Assembly (NCBI GenBank): GCA_002943765.1
Contig: PQWQ01000023.1
Span: 250,501-314,500 of the forward strand
Length of the DNA: 64,000 nucleotides
Source: Psoroptes ovis
Taxonomy: Eukaryota; Arthropoda; Arachnida; Sarcoptiformes; Psoroptidae
Direction of reading: 5' to 3'
The notes beneath the pieces are model-generated. The model had not been told where the DNA came from and made no database searches. It saw only the letters and a list, made by a program, of their open reading frames with translations. Position numbers and translations under genes: made by a program. Below are positions 11,756 to 25,400 of the stretch, piece after piece. The first letter of the stretch is position 1. Every line of letters starts with the position of its first letter.

Positions 11756-13706
11756 ATGTATTGGTTCATAACCATATTAATAGTTCTATTGACCGATGTT
11801 TCAACGATAAACACATTGAAAAATGAATCATCATTATCGAAGGATACGAATAGTGGTTATACATTATCATCAATTGATGATGTTGAAATGTTAACATATT
11901 TTCTATTGTGTAGACATGGCTATTTTAATTCATCATCTTCATCATCATCCGATCATTTTGTACATTTTTTCGACAATTTTTGTGAGTATTTTTTCCCATG
12001 AAATCTTTGATTATCTTTATTTAATCTTTTAATTCGATTTAGTCGATGATCCCTTAGATGAAGATTCATTAAGTGAAACAAAATTACGTGAATTTATTGA
12101 AAAAATTAAAATAAATCAATTAATACCGAATCGACAATCATTATGGAATGTTGATGAATCAAAAATGCGAATGTGTTCCGAATCATCGTTGAATAATTTG
12201 ATGAAAACAAAGCGATGGTGGCCTAAATATGATGATTCGAAGAATTACGATAAAACCAAAGCCATATGTGAGACTGCAACCAGTTGTAATAATGCAAAAC
12301 ATTTAGTGAATTTAGTTGGATTAAGCTCAGTACAAACACCGACACTAAGTCAAACGATTGCACGTCTTTGTCCTTTGATGTTGTTTCAAATGCAAGATAA
12401 AGAATGTGTCGATCAACAAGAACACCAATTCAAAGCCAAAAATAAACCTTCGATGGGTGCTGTATGGGGATTTGGGCTGCTATTCGTTACAATCGTCAGT
12501 TTTTGTTCAATTGCCGGTGTCGGTATTTTACCATTTCTAAGTGAATATTCGTATAATATCATGCTCACCGTACTAGAAGGATTAGCTGTGGGTAGTTTAG
12601 TCGGTTCAGCATTGTTTCATTTAATACCGCAAGCATTTAATTTAATGATGCCTGATAATCATGAATATTTATGGCGTGCCTTGATCATATTCGGTGGTAT
12701 TTATCTATTTTTCTGGTCTGAACGTCTGATGAAAATTATTTCGGAATTACGTAAAAAGAAAAAATCCAAAGATTTTTCTTTGGCTTCTACCACAAGCCTC
12801 GAAAATGATCCACAAAAATTAAGGTAATTTGAGTAAATTTCATTGATTTATTATTAATCGAATCGTGTATTTCAAAACAGACAAGTTCATTATCATAATC
12901 GTATTGATAAAGAGGATAATGGACAAGCAAACGGTTCAATGAAATCAATAGAAACATCGAATAATCATCGTGATAGTAGCAATCATTTTGATAATAATAT
13001 GTCAATGGTTCATGTCAACAATAAGATTGATGGTGATGATGCTGATCATGGCAAACATTCGAATGCATTATCAATGAAACATGATAATCATCATCATCAT
13101 CTCAATCTTCCGCCTAATCATCATCATCATTCACATACACATGCAAATATTGTAAGTGATTCCGATGAAATTGCTACGATTGCATGGATGATTATTTTCG
13201 GTGATGGTCTACACAATTTCATCGATGGTGTTACGATGGGGGCTGCATTTTCACAAAGTATCCTCGAAGGTATCAGTATATCTGTGGCTGTTATCTGTGA
13301 AGAATTTCCCCACGAGTTAGGAGACTTTGCAATTCTGCTTGGTTCAGGAATGTCAATGCGTAAAGCATTTGGTTATAATTTTCTATCGGCTTGTACTTGT
13401 TATTTGGGATTTATTTTCGGTATATTGATTGGTGATTTATCCGATGCAACACCATATGTATTTGCTTTGGCTGGTGGAATGTTTTTGTATATTTCGCTGG
13501 TCGATATGATGGGTGAATTGTCGAATAAACTGGAAGAGGCTGGAAAAAAAGGACTCGGTTATACATTACAAATACTGCTGCTTCAAAATGTTGGCATAAT
13601 AATTGGTGTTAGTATATTGTTCATATTGGCCAAATACAGTGATCGTATCAATTTCGAAGGGCTGGTTCCGCCGAAAAATTCAGATATTCCTTTCACTGAC
13701 TCATAA
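11756..13706 (+). CDS. SLC39A14: ZIP-family metal transporter of the ZIP8/ZIP14 type
   Basis: Exons 11756-11981, 12043-12823 and 12881-13706 keep frame and give 610 residues. ZIP proteins move zinc, and in the ZIP8/14 branch also iron and manganese, into the cytosol. There is an N-terminal signal peptide (MYWFITILIVLLTDVSTINT), a Cys-containing ectodomain to about 210, and then the membrane core starting near 214. A His-rich loop (HHHH runs) at about 405-425 lies between TM3 and TM4. The TM4 motif GDGLHNFIDG is at 443-452. The TM5 motif EEFPHELGD at 476-484 has Glu in place of the usual first His of HEXPHEXGD; that substitution marks ZIP8/ZIP14. The later stretch ALAGGMFLYISLVDM also matches ZIP14 closely. 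Orthology to ZIP14 versus ZIP8 cannot be decided, so the symbol is a best guess. Confidence 0.88.
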
Positions 13707-14057
13707 TGTAAAATAAAGAGTTTCTTGAGTTCAAATCAAAGCAATGATAGTTTCTCATCATCATCATTTGGATCAATTTCTCATATTCATATATACAAAA
13801 ATGGATTTTTAATATGTTTGGTGATTTTCAAAGTGCCACAATTTTTTAATTTTATTTCATTCATTCAAATTGCTAATAATATTATTAAAATTGAAATTAA
13901 TTTAAATTTTTAAAAATTTTCAAAAAACTATTTGAACATCAAGCGCTTTGAAGCTGTATGAATAGTTGCTAGCATATATTTTGTCCTTGTTTATGTTTTT
14001 GTTTTAGGTTTTTTAAATATTATTTGATCAAATTTGACCATTCAAAATTATTTAATC
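13707..14057. other. short spacer ZIP transporter / NDUFS7
   Basis: These 351 bp hold the ZIP 3' UTR and the NDUFS7 promoter. Only AT-rich sequence is seen. Confidence 0.5.
13712..13717 (+). terminator. AATAAA close after the ZIP transporter stop
   Basis: A canonical AATAAA sits 5 bp after the stop codon. It would give a very short 3' UTR; a later signal may be the one used. Confidence 0.35.
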
Positions 14058-14807
14058 ATGTTACGAATTGGTGAGTTTTCCGATTACAAAACTATTGAAA
14101 TTGAATGATTATTTTATTATTTAATAGGATCATCCTTGAGTAATCTACGATATTTGGATGTATCATCAAAAATAGCCCTCGCTTCATCTCAATCAAAATG
14201 TGTAGTTCAATTACAACAAAATACGATCCACAATTCAAATAGTGATTCAAATAAACAAGAAGTATCATTGGAAAAGCAACAACCGTCGACTGAAATTGAA
14301 AAACGTAAACGATATTCACCATTTCAAAATACTTCGAATACTGCTGAATATGTTTTAGCAAGAGCTGATGATTTACTGAATTGGGGTCGTAAAAATTCAT
14401 TATGGCCACTGACATTCGGATTAGCTTGCTGTGCTGTCGAAATGATGCACATTGCTGCGCCTCGTTATGATATGGATCGTTTCGGTGTTGTGTTTCGTGC
14501 ATCACCACGTCAAGCTGATGTCATATTGGTGGCCGGAACATTGACGAATAAAATGGCACCGGCCATTCGTCGTATTTATGATCAAATGCTAGATCCAAAA
14601 TGGGTCATATCGATGGGTAGCTGCGCGAATGGCGGTGGCTATTACCACTATTCATATTCAGTTGTACGTGGATGTGATCGTATTATACCGGTCGACATAT
14701 ATGTACCTGGTTGTCCACCAACAGCCGAAGCATTATTCTATGGTATATTACAACTACAGAAAAAAATTAAACGACAAAGTTTTTCGCAAATGTGGTATCG
14801 TAAATAA
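14058..14807 (+). CDS. NDUFS7: NADH dehydrogenase (ubiquinone) Fe-S protein 7, complex I PSST subunit
   Basis: A 13-nt first coding exon (14058-14070, ATG TTA CGA ATT G) joins exon 14128-14807 over a 57-bp intron, giving 230 residues. The subunit carries cluster N2, which passes electrons to ubiquinone in the mitochondrial inner membrane. The N-terminal ~70 residues are basic and serine-rich, as expected for a mitochondrial presequence. The catalytic part begins EYVLARADDLLNWGRK. N2 ligands are present: the vicinal pair in GLACCAVEMMH, the Cys in MGSCANGGGYYHYSYS, and the Cys in YVPGCPPTAEAL. The start was chosen because the next in-frame ATG is deep inside the conserved domain and the tiny exon has a good donor (g|gtgagt). 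Confidence 0.96.
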
Positions 14808-15374
14808 ATAAAGCCATTTCTATCAATAGAATGTCATGTATAAATTATACTCTTGAATAGGCCAATAAATGAATGGAAAAATTTGAAAATTTATTAATTC
14901 ATTGAAAAACTTCGAATATCAATGATTATAGAGCACATAATAAAAATTAATAATATTTGTATTATTGTTTGTATCGATAGAAATATATGAAAAAAAATGA
15001 AAATGATTAAGTATAGCAGCATTAGAGAGATTAAGAACAATAATATCTTATTGGATTTATCTTATATATTGGATGATCATCAATCATCATCATAATTGGA
15101 TTGAATGGCATTTCAATTTAAAATAGAAAAAAATTTACATTCGATTCATAGGTGTGTGATTGTTTTTGGTGGTGGTGGTGGTGGTGTGTGTGTGTATTTG
15201 AAATTGGTGCTTTGCAAATTAAATTTGACAGTGTAAATGCTAAAAGGATACATTTAAGCTTTAATATCTTAGTTTGTCGATATTTAAGAAATCTAATTGT
15301 TTTAAAGGTGGTCAAAGGTCAAAAGACAAAAAAAAATACAAAGATTATAACCTAATAAGAGTATTTCTATAAGT
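14808..15374. other. convergent 3' region NDUFS7 / lingerer with GGT/GT microsatellite
   Basis: Two genes converge on these 567 bp. AATAAA words overlap the NDUFS7 stop (14803-14812). A (ggt)n followed by (gt)n tract lies at about 15167-15196. The rest is AT-rich 3' UTR sequence. Confidence 0.5.
15167..15196. repeat. (GGT)n-(GT)n microsatellite
   Basis: The tract reads ggtggtggtggtggtggt followed by gtgtgtgtgt, in the lingerer 3' UTR region. Confidence 0.85.
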
Positions 15375-18300
15375 TCAATTCCAATTAAATTTTCCATAAT
15401 TTCCAACAACATTCGTTGCGGTCATTGTTTTATGAGCTTGTTGTGATTGTTGTTGCGGTGGTAATGATCGTTGATTACCAATTCCAGCACCGACGCCGCC
15501 ACCACCAACAGCAGTCATATTTGCAGCACCAGTGATCGGATCAACGAATGCTGTATGATGATGCGGCGGATGATGATGATGAGCAATCATTGCATATGCT
15601 TGATTTACATATGATGATGCGGCTGCTGGCGTTGTTGTAGCTGATGATTGTTGATGTGGTGTGGCTGCTGCAACTTGGAATCCTTGCTTATCATAATTCT
15701 ATAATTGAGTCAAGTAAAAGAAAAAAAAAAATCAAAGAAACCAAAAAAAGAGAAGAAAAATTAATAAATCAAGTGACAATTATTTATTTTCAAAAATTGA
15801 TTCGAATGATAAATTTCTTCATTAAAATATGTTCAAAGTATGTTTGTGTATGTTCTCAAAGAATATATGAAAATGGGTATCATTTCATCATCATTTAATA
15901 ATAATCAAATTAGCAAAACATATGATTGCTCTAATTGATTTTTGGTTATCAATCATTCATTTTGTATTTATTCATAATTATTTCGAAAGGGTTATTATGT
16001 ATGTATATGATGTAACTGTTGTTTTATGTGTTTGCTTTATGTATATGTATTAATTTTTAATAATAAAAATTTTGCGGACTGGTTGGGTAAATTGGGTAGA
16101 AATAATAATAATAGGTTGCAGGTTAGCTTCAAATTTGGCTTAATTGATGAATTTAGCCACATTTGAATCAAAAAAGAATCATGCAAAGAATTTTTGTATG
16201 TGATCATTTTTATCATTGAAAAGAAATCTAAAAATAACGACGACGATTGGCTGAAGTTTGCCATACTTTGTTAACTTGTGGATGTTGTTTACTGTACATG
16301 TTCGTTGCGGTTGATGATAAATCATTTGCAGTACCGACCGCACCACTTTGTCCAATTGTAGCCATTTGTTTGTGTTGTTGTTGTTGTTGCTGCTGCTGTT
16401 GTTGTTGTTGATACGGTTTATTTGATCCTGTGATATAATCTGCTTGTGTTGATACACCAGCAGCAGCAGCCGCAACTGCTGCTGCAGCCATTGAATCATA
16501 ACCAGCCGAACTATATGAATGAGATCCATAATTTGCAGCAGAAGCAGCCTGATTAGCTTTACCAGTGAATGGTGAATTTGCAACAGCAGCCGCAGCTGCT
16601 GCAGGATTCTGTGCCTGTTGTACTGGATATAATGTTGCATGTGATGGTGGATACATCGGTCCTTGTGGATAACCATAATATACTCCATAACCAGGAAAGA
16701 AAGGATTGTGCGCTGGAGTCGCCGCTGCTGCTGCTGATGCATTTGCAGTTTGTGATGACACAGGCATCATATCAGATTCTGAATTGCGATTATATTTAAC
16801 ATCTAAAATTTGTATCAAAGACAAAAACAAATCCAATTAATTTCATATAAAAAAATAGATAAATTTAAATGAAAAATACCTGGAGCAGCTCCGTACGGTG
16901 AATAAGTTGCATGATCACGTGTTGCAGTGGTCGAAAATTGTAAATCATATGGCGAATAATATGGAATTGTCATCGGATTAGCACTCATCGCAATGAATGA
17001 TGTGCCCAACATTTGTGGCTGTTGTTGTTGTTGCTGCTGTTGAACAGTTGATGCTGAATTTGCTACGCCAGGAGGCACATTATGAATTCCTTTACCTGAA
17101 TCAATTAGATAATTTGCTTGATTAAAACTTGTTTGAATAAAAAATGAATTGATTACTTACTTGAAGATAAAGTATTCTTGATTGCATTAGTAGTCGAAGT
17201 TGAATTTGACATCAAATTTAAAGATGATCCAGCTGCAGCATTAGCATCATACTTATTGGTTGCTGGACTCATTACAGATTGTACTGCATTATTAGCAGCA
17301 ACAGCACTATTACCAGTTGCATTTGCATTCAAATTATCAATGTCACGAAGCACTTTTTGACTTTGTTGTTGTTGTTGAACAACACCAGCTGTACTGACCG
17401 ATGTTGATGATGATTGATTTGCATATGAAACTGGATATACACCGGTGTTTGTCAACAATGTTTGTTGTGGCTGTTGTTGATTGTTCATATGATTACCGAA
17501 TCCAACTTGATGATGATGATTATATCCACTACCATATTGATGAGCCATCGATGCTGATTGATGTTGTTGTTGCTGTTGTTGATAACTATTAACCACATTG
17601 GCTGTGGAAGAATAAGGAATCGTCGTATCCATCACATTTGTTCCACTTGTTGTGTTATAATTTGATTTATAAGTTGATGATATTTGTGTCATATAATCAT
17701 TTGATTTACGATCCAATACATTTTTTTGATTATAACCAGCGGCAGTATTGGCACCAGTATTATTAGCATTCAATGATGCTGTCGTTGATTTATTATCTAC
17801 TGTCACCATTGATGCACGATGATCTGGCTGTACTTGACTGCCAACATTCAAAATCGAATCATTCAAAGTATGATGATGATGATGTTGTTGGTGATGATGG
17901 GTCAATACCTGTCCAGTGCCAGCACTTCCTGGTGCTCCAGTCATTTTGTTCGAAGATTGATTTGAATTCGATGGACGGTAATTGGATGTAGAATTATTAG
18001 GATCGTTGCCAGTGTTCGGTAACAATGACAACGATGATTTTGTTGAGTCCAAAGATTTTTTACTAGCAGCATTACTCGTATCAAATAAAATGGAACCATC
18101 ATTCGTGCCCAGTGGAAAACTGGAGCCGAATTCTAGCGATCCAAAATGCACAGATAAATTGGTGATTGCATCGTTGGATGGCATTTCAACAGCCGAAGAA
18201 TCCGGTACCATCTTAGACATGGGAACATTTGAAGGAACTTTTGTCGTTGTTAATGTTCTTGCCGATTGATTTGTTTGGGCAACAACTTGGTCGCTAACAG

Positions 18301-20110
18301 TATTGGCACCAACTGCGGCTGATGGCATTCCCACTAATGATTTAATACTTTCAGTTGCTTGTTTCGCAAATTGACTTGAATAACCATATTGATTCAAATT
18401 GGAATTCTGTGATACATGCTGTATGAATGCTTGACCAGCTGATGTTTGCTGTGGCTGCTTCGTTTGTTGCGGTTGTGGTTGCTGTTGTTTCACTTGTTGT
18501 TGTTGCTGTTTTTGCATATTGTTACTGGATGCGATTATTGAACTCATGGTGGGCTGTTGCTGCTGCTGTTGTCTTTGATCATTCGCTGGCGATCTACCGA
18601 CCATATTACCACTTGCGCTATTATACACAATATTCGAATGTTGTTGTTGTGATTCATTCATTGTTGATTTAATGGCATTCGTATCTTCTTTTTCGGAGAT
18701 TACTTTGGTACTTGTGAACACTTTTGTTGTCATTGGCTGTGTCCAATCTTCTTCGTTCCAATCTTCATTTGCTGCAACATCTGACCAATTACCGACAGTC
18801 ATTGATTGTAGATCATCGGCGGCTTTAGCTGGTCCGGTCATATTTGTTGAAGCATTATTAGAAGACGTCGATTCAACAGCATTATTAGTCCATGTATCAA
18901 TTGAATTAGGAAAACCATCTGATATTTGATTTGAATCATTTGATCCACTGTTTCCAGTGCCACTTGTGTTAGGATTTTGCATACCACGATTCATAAATGT
19001 ACGAGATCCACGTGCCATACCTCCACGACCGCGAGATGAAACTCTGCCACCGCCACGTCCAGTACCGCGTCTTCCGCCACCGGCAGATCGTTCACCACCA
19101 CTTTTTCGATCAGCAGCAGCCGAATCAAAAACATCATCACCATCAGCATCCTTATCCTTATCATTGGATGATTGTTGATTCGAATGATTATGTGAACCTC
19201 TAAAATCTTTTTTACGATTCGAATTATTACGGCCAGCCATGGATGCACCACGTCCACCAGAACCTTTTGAACTTTGACGATGGCCACCACTACTGCCACT
19301 TGCATCATTATTAGATTTATTAGATCGATTCGATTTATCTGAACGGCTTTGCTGGCCATTGGTCAACGATGTTGTTTGTGATGAATCAGCCGATTGATTT
19401 TGCCCTGATGATAATGATGAATTTGTTGTTGTTGATTTACCACGTTTTTTTCTACCAGTCGATTGCCATTCAGAATCGAATGATTCACCATCCAATATCA
19501 TTTCGATTGCTTTTGGCATATCATTGTCACAGTCATATAATGCTACAGCTGCATCTTCACGTGATGCTCCAGTCAATTCAACAATTTTCTCAATTTTTGG
19601 CTTCAAATCATCATCTTTTTTGTCGCTCATCAGACTTGCAATACGCATTTGTTCTGCAGTCGGCTATTTAACGAATCGATATAAGCAAAAATAATTAAGA
19701 AATCAATTAATTTGAATAATTATAAACATTATAAGCATAAATACCTGGAATTTATCATTTTTATTCATACGGAATTCATCATTATTATTATTGTTGTTGC
19801 TATTATTACCATGACTATGATTGTTGCTGGTATTTGAATTGTTATTATTATTATTCATTGTTGACGATTGATCATTTGTTGAAACCATATTGTTATTATT
19901 ATTTGAATTATGTGTTGTTGTTGTTGTATTCGATGATGATTTATTCGAATGATGTTGTTGATGATGATGCGATTGTTGATTATTATGATGATACAATTTT
20001 CTATTATTTGAAATCTGATTCGAAGATTTATTATTCGATGAATGGCCACCGCTATTATTACGATTTCCACCACCAGATTGATTCGAATTTGACACTACAG
20101 TGGTCATCAT
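15375..20110 (-). CDS. lig: Lingerer / UBAP2-family RNA-binding adaptor
   Basis: Exons 20110-19745, 19663-17161, 17095-16880, 16802-16267 and 15698-15375 keep frame and give 1314 residues. UBAP2L and Lingerer are stress-granule and mRNP proteins that bind RNA and ubiquitin. After a His/Asn-rich N-terminus comes PTAEQMRIASLMSD and a UBA domain (KIVELTGASREDAAVALYDC, MPKAIEMILDG). RGG/GRGG-rich segments follow near RRGTGRGGGRVSSRGRGG, then the family motif NLSVHFGSLEFGSSFPLG, long Q-rich stretches, and the C-terminal FFPGYGVYYGYPQGPMYP. The last exon (NYDKQGFQV... GKFNWN) sits behind a 568-bp intron; phases match, but that junction (aacaaa|gtatgg) is inferred. If it is not used, the protein ends ANRRRYF at 16228. 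An open frame extends upstream of 20110 from a TTG; the ATG at 20110 is preferred. Confidence 0.88.
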
Positions 20111-22434
20111 TCGTTGTTTAATTGTTCGTTTGTTTGACAATCAAAAAACTTTTAAATGAAGATTTTCACTGAAATATATTGTGATCTGTATAAAAATTTC
20201 TTATTATTTCTCTTATAAAGAGTTAACACACATTGAATATGCACTGGCCAAAAAAACAAAAATTGAACCCGATAAAAAATTCAATATTCAACAACAATAC
20301 ATTGTGTACAAAAACACAATCTTTCTCTCACATATAAGATACACACACAGACACAAATGCACAATTTCGTTTTGACAATTTAAAGATGTTCACTTTGTTT
20401 GTTTTGTTTTGTTATTTATTTCTTAGAATTGTATTATTTGTATAAATATATTTACAGTCAAATATATTTACAGGTTGAAAAAAAATCCTAGTTTGAAAAA
20501 TGAGAGAAAAAGAAAAACAATTAATTAATCAATGATCGAATATCGATTTCAATTGAATAAATAAATGAGGAAAAACACGTGCTGCTGCTGCTGCTTGTTA
20601 TGACCTGGGACCTAGGATCCCATGGCAGATCTGTCATAATCTTAAAATCGAACGATTTCTGATTGCTAATTGAAAGATGAAACTCGAGCCGAGTTTCTTT
20701 GATAATTTCTTTGATTTACTCTTTATTCGTTCATTTTTCATTGTTGCTATTTGAGAAAAATATTCCAAATTCAATGGCGATCATCGCCGTTTGTTCGATC
20801 AACTCTTCAAGCGGCAAAAAATGTGAGCAATCGAGACCGAAGAATTTTTCAAGATTTTCACTGAATTACTTGGAATTTCTTATTTCATTGAATACCCTGT
20901 GGATTTCGATAAATTAATCGAATAAAAACTTACCAAAATTTTTAATTTTTATTAAATACAATACAAAACATTCACTAAATAATAATAAATTGCTTTTGTT
21001 TTTATTATTTTGATGATCACACACAAACACACACATAAACAGCACTGTGATGGACTGATGATTCTATTTCAATCAGCGTTTTCGAAGCGCACACACACAC
21101 ACACTCATCATACGTATATGTTGTTTCGAATGATGAGTGAAACAAACAAAAACAGAGTGAAATATTCGTCGTAGAGGGAGCTAAAAGAAAGTTGTTCGAA
21201 CTTTTATGACTGGTTTTTTTTTTCGTGTTTTTGTTTGTTTGCAACACTTTTGTTTGCTTCTACTTTTTTTTATATTGCTACTTCCTTTTTCTCACTACTC
21301 ATTGCTTCTCATGTTTTGATTTGGTTATAATTATTGAAAAAGAGGGTTATTCAAAAAAATAATTTCTGTTTTGACGCGTTGTTTTTTTTCATTTTTTTTT
21401 TGTTTTGAGTGAACAAAAGAAAGTGGAGGAGGATGAGTAATAAAGAGTGGCGGTATTTTATTTCTTTCATTGTTTTTCGAAGAGAAAAACGACGCAGCTA
21501 ACGTTGAAAAAACGCATTGTCAAATGTTTTTTGTTCATAAACGACATGTTGAAATGAAACGGTGTGGCTACAATAGAAAATTAAACATTGATTATGTATG
21601 CATACGAATTATTGTGTGATTGTGACTACACCATTGACAAATGTGTATGTGTAATCATGGCCACACCTTAAAAATATATGGCGCAACGCAAGTAATAGAA
21701 TGGCGCGAAAAAAATCGACAATCAAAATTGTTTATCATTGACGGAAGCGAGTAGATTTGTTTTTTCATTGATTTTAGATGATTTTTGACGATGTCAAAGG
21801 GTACTAACCATTGAAAATGGTTGATTGAAGCATATGATCGTAATCGTCATCTAGATTTATTGATAATTCATTCAATGAATTGGCAATTTTTAGAGGATTA
21901 GTTGTCAATCTTTGGACGATAATTGCATAATTTGAGAAATGAACTAAGCATTAATCATAATCTTGTCTAAATCGCTTTGAATGGATTCTAATTTTTACCG
22001 TAAACCCTTTTAATTTAACCAAAACAAATTGCAATTTGGGGTTCGTAGGAGCCGTTCATAGTGTACCGGTCAAAGTTCAACAAGTGGTCATATATCAGTC
22101 AAAAACAAAAACAAGTGGCAAAGCAAATCACAAATATTTTAATGCATTTGAAGTGTATGTATTTCTCTTGAAGTATTTAAATAGCAAGCACAAGCCAGTT
22201 TTTCATTTTGAAAATTCAGTCTGATATACCTGTTTACATACACACTGCAGTGTATACAGGACAGGAATGAATGCCCTTCGATGAAGCAGTGTTAATCAAT
22301 GATTAATCGCATACAACAATCACACAGATCACTATAATCAATCGAATAAACGCATTAATCAATTGTGTATATTCGGCTCTTAATCTTTGAATAATTTCAT
22401 CATGTTTTGTTGATTCAAAATCAATCGAATCAAC
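20111..22434. other. divergent intergenic region lingerer / myosin
   Basis: These 2.3 kb separate two divergent genes and should hold both promoters and 5' UTRs. Seen: (ctg)n at 20581-20595, three short inverted repeats packed in 20598-20697, (ca)n runs near 21090-21104, poly-T tracts and a 12-bp perfect palindrome acactgcagtgt at 22242-22253. Small open frames at 20699-20917 and 22036-22224 show no coding character. Confidence 0.5.
20598..20697. repeat. cluster of three short inverted repeats
   Basis: Three hairpin-capable elements sit side by side: ttatgac (20598-20604) pairs with gtcataa (20633-20639) around a locally GC-rich core; aaatcg/cgattt at 20645-20658; gaaactcg/cgagtttc at 20679-20697 with a 3-nt loop. 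Their location upstream of lingerer suggests a regulatory or UTR role, which is inference. Confidence 0.5.
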
Positions 22435-25400
22435 ATGGCATCGACCATAGGTCTTAATAAAGTATTCATTTTGGATAAATATTTTGCCGAGGTAAGGGTT
22501 TTATTTATTTGAATTATTCCAAGATTAAAACCTTAAATTTCACCCTTTGAAGCTCAACAAATATTGGCAAAATGAATGTCTTCATCAGCAAGGTAAGATT
22601 GATTTTGTGATTAATCAATGATATTAATCAGATTCTTGTTGTCCCAACAGAAAAACCCAAGTATAATTTTAATCAATTCCAACAGTCACAGCAGCAGCAG
22701 CACCATAAATCGATTGATAATAATCGAAAATCTATTGAAAATCAAGCAATTGTCACTGATAATATCAATGATTTAATACATTTAGAGGCGCCAATCACTG
22801 AAGATTCATTGATACGTTCATTACATACTAGATTTCTATCGAATGAATATTTTGTGAGTATTTAATCAATTGTTTTGCACAGAAATTGATTAATGAATGG
22901 TTTATGGTTTGACAGACAAACATTGGACCAGTATTGATTGCATTGAATCCATATAATGATACGAATAATGCGCTAACATTGGACAGTGTTCATCATAATG
23001 ACAATTGTTATCCGCTGTACCGGATTGTACATGAAGCTGTAAGGCAACAAACCGAAACTGGGTATCCACAAGTGATCATTCTTAGTGGTATTAGTGGTTC
23101 AGGTAAAACATATTCATCAATGACCATATTGCGACAGCTGTTTAATTTGATTGGTGGTGGCGCTGAAACTGATTCATTCAAGCATTTGGCTGCTGCATTT
23201 ACTGTGCTGCGTAGCTTGGGCACAGCCTCAGTCATGGACAATGCCGAATCTAGTCGTATTGGTAATTTCATTGAAATACAAATCACCGATGGTGCCATTT
23301 ATCGAACGAAAATTCATTGCTATTTTCTTGACCAGACACGTGTGGTTCGATTGCGAAATGGAAATGAATGCAATTATCATATATTCTATCAAATGCTTTA
23401 TGGGTTATCGATGAATGAAAAGACTAAATTATATTTAGATGGTTACGATGTGGAACATTTCCGATATCTTCGCTCAAATGATCATCAATCATTGAATTCA
23501 CGATTTCATTCGCAAACAATGCTACAAAATCATTCGAATCGTTTTGATGCATGGAAATCATGTTTATCAGTGCTTGGCATACCATTTATGGATGTTGCAC
23601 GTATATTGGCCGCCATTCTATTACTTGGTAATGTTTGTTTTGATAATGAAAATAGCATCATGGATCACCCGGAGAAGAATGAATTACATGCGGTTGCATC
23701 TTTGCTTGGCATCGCAACTGCACAACTTTACAAAGGCTTGACCCAGCGAACACTTTCAGTCCCAAATGGACAACACATGTCAATCAATATGCAAAATGTC
23801 CACAGTTTCCACTGGGCCAAAGATTGTTTAGCCAAAGCATTATATGCGCGAACTGTATCGACAATTATAAGACGTGCAAATTCATCGAAACGTTTAATAA
23901 CGACCACATCGACAACTAGTTCAGAATCAGCTGAATCTGCAAGTCAAACGATGAATCAACAATTTGAAACATCAAGTAGCCATCATGCAGCATCCAGTAT
24001 TGGTTCGGCATGTGGTAAATCATATAAATCAATGGCCATTCTACAAAATGTTGTTCAAAAATCTTCGATCGAAGGATTCATCGGTATATTGGACATGTTT
24101 GGATTCGAAGATGGTCATCCGAGCCGTTTGGAACAATTATGTATTAATTTGTGTGCTGAAACAATGCAACATTTTTACAATACACATATATTCAAATCAA
24201 GTATTGAATCTTGTCGTGAAGAAGGTATACAGCCAGCGTTGGAAATCGATTATGTTGACAATGTACCTTGTATTGATTTGATTTCATCATTGGTGAGTGC
24301 TTCAGTAAAAGAATTGATTCATTTTGATCATTTTCATTTTCCAAACTAGCGAACTGGCCTCTTTAGCTTGATCGACCACGAATCATTCAATGGTGGAACC
24401 ACTGAATCATTGTTAGCCCGACAGCAATCAATCCACGGTTCCAATAATCGTTATGTAAATATGACCGATCAAACAGCATCATTCGATGGACGATTTGGCA
24501 TTCGACACTATCATGATAATGTCGTATATGATGCCAGTGATTTTATCGAAACCAATTCCGATTATTTATCCGATGATATTGTTGCAATGTTTCATAAATC
24601 CTTATGTTCCTTTGGTTTCGCATCACATTTGTTCAGTCAAGAATTACGTCAATTGTCCAAAAATCGTAATTTGAACCTGCGACGTTCAGTTTTTCGTATA
24701 TCACCAACAACTAATGTACCATCAGATTCGAATGATTCATCATCGACAACAACATTCTCACAAGATTTTCATAATCGTTTAGATAATTTGTTACGGATTT
24801 TAGTACATGCACGGCCACATTTTATTCGATGTATCAAAATCAATACCACTGAACAATCGAATCAATTTGATCGTTCGACAATAATGAAACAAATACGTTC
24901 GTTGCAAATATTGGAAACAGTCAATTTGATGGCCGAAGGTCTACCGCATCGTATGCGTTTCAAAGCTTTCATCAATCGTTATCGTTTGTTGGTCAATTCA
25001 AATGAACTGAAAATGAAAGATGATTCGCTGATCAGTGATTGCAACCGGATACTTGATCGTTTTGATCGTATACACGCTGTCAATTCATTGAATACAAATC
25101 GTGCAACAGCAGCCCTCACATCATGGACTTTGGGCCGTAAACATGTGTTTCTTAGTGAATCTGCTCGGCAACAATTGGAAATTGCTCGAAATGGTCGAAG
25201 AAATTCTGCTGCCACTATGATACAATCATTGTGGCGTGGTCATCGTTTAAGGCGTTGTCAATGGCCATTGATAGTTCAACAACGTCAACAGCTGAAATTT
25301 AGATCGAGACCGCAGCCAATCTCTTTGAATGCACCGCAACTAGATTCACCGCTGAATCATTCCAGATCAATCGCCATGTATGATTTTAATTTGATCAAAG

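Noticed and set aside
16037..16264. 75-codon minus-strand frame inside the lingerer intron
   Set aside because: It lies between the inferred donor and the last exon and has no match to lingerer; treated as intronic.
20699..20917. 72-codon open frame upstream of myosin
   Set aside because: No conserved motif; lies in a divergent promoter region with strong compositional bias.
22242..22253. 12-bp perfect palindrome acactgcagtgt
   Set aside because: Too short and isolated to separate from chance; noted only as a possible binding site.
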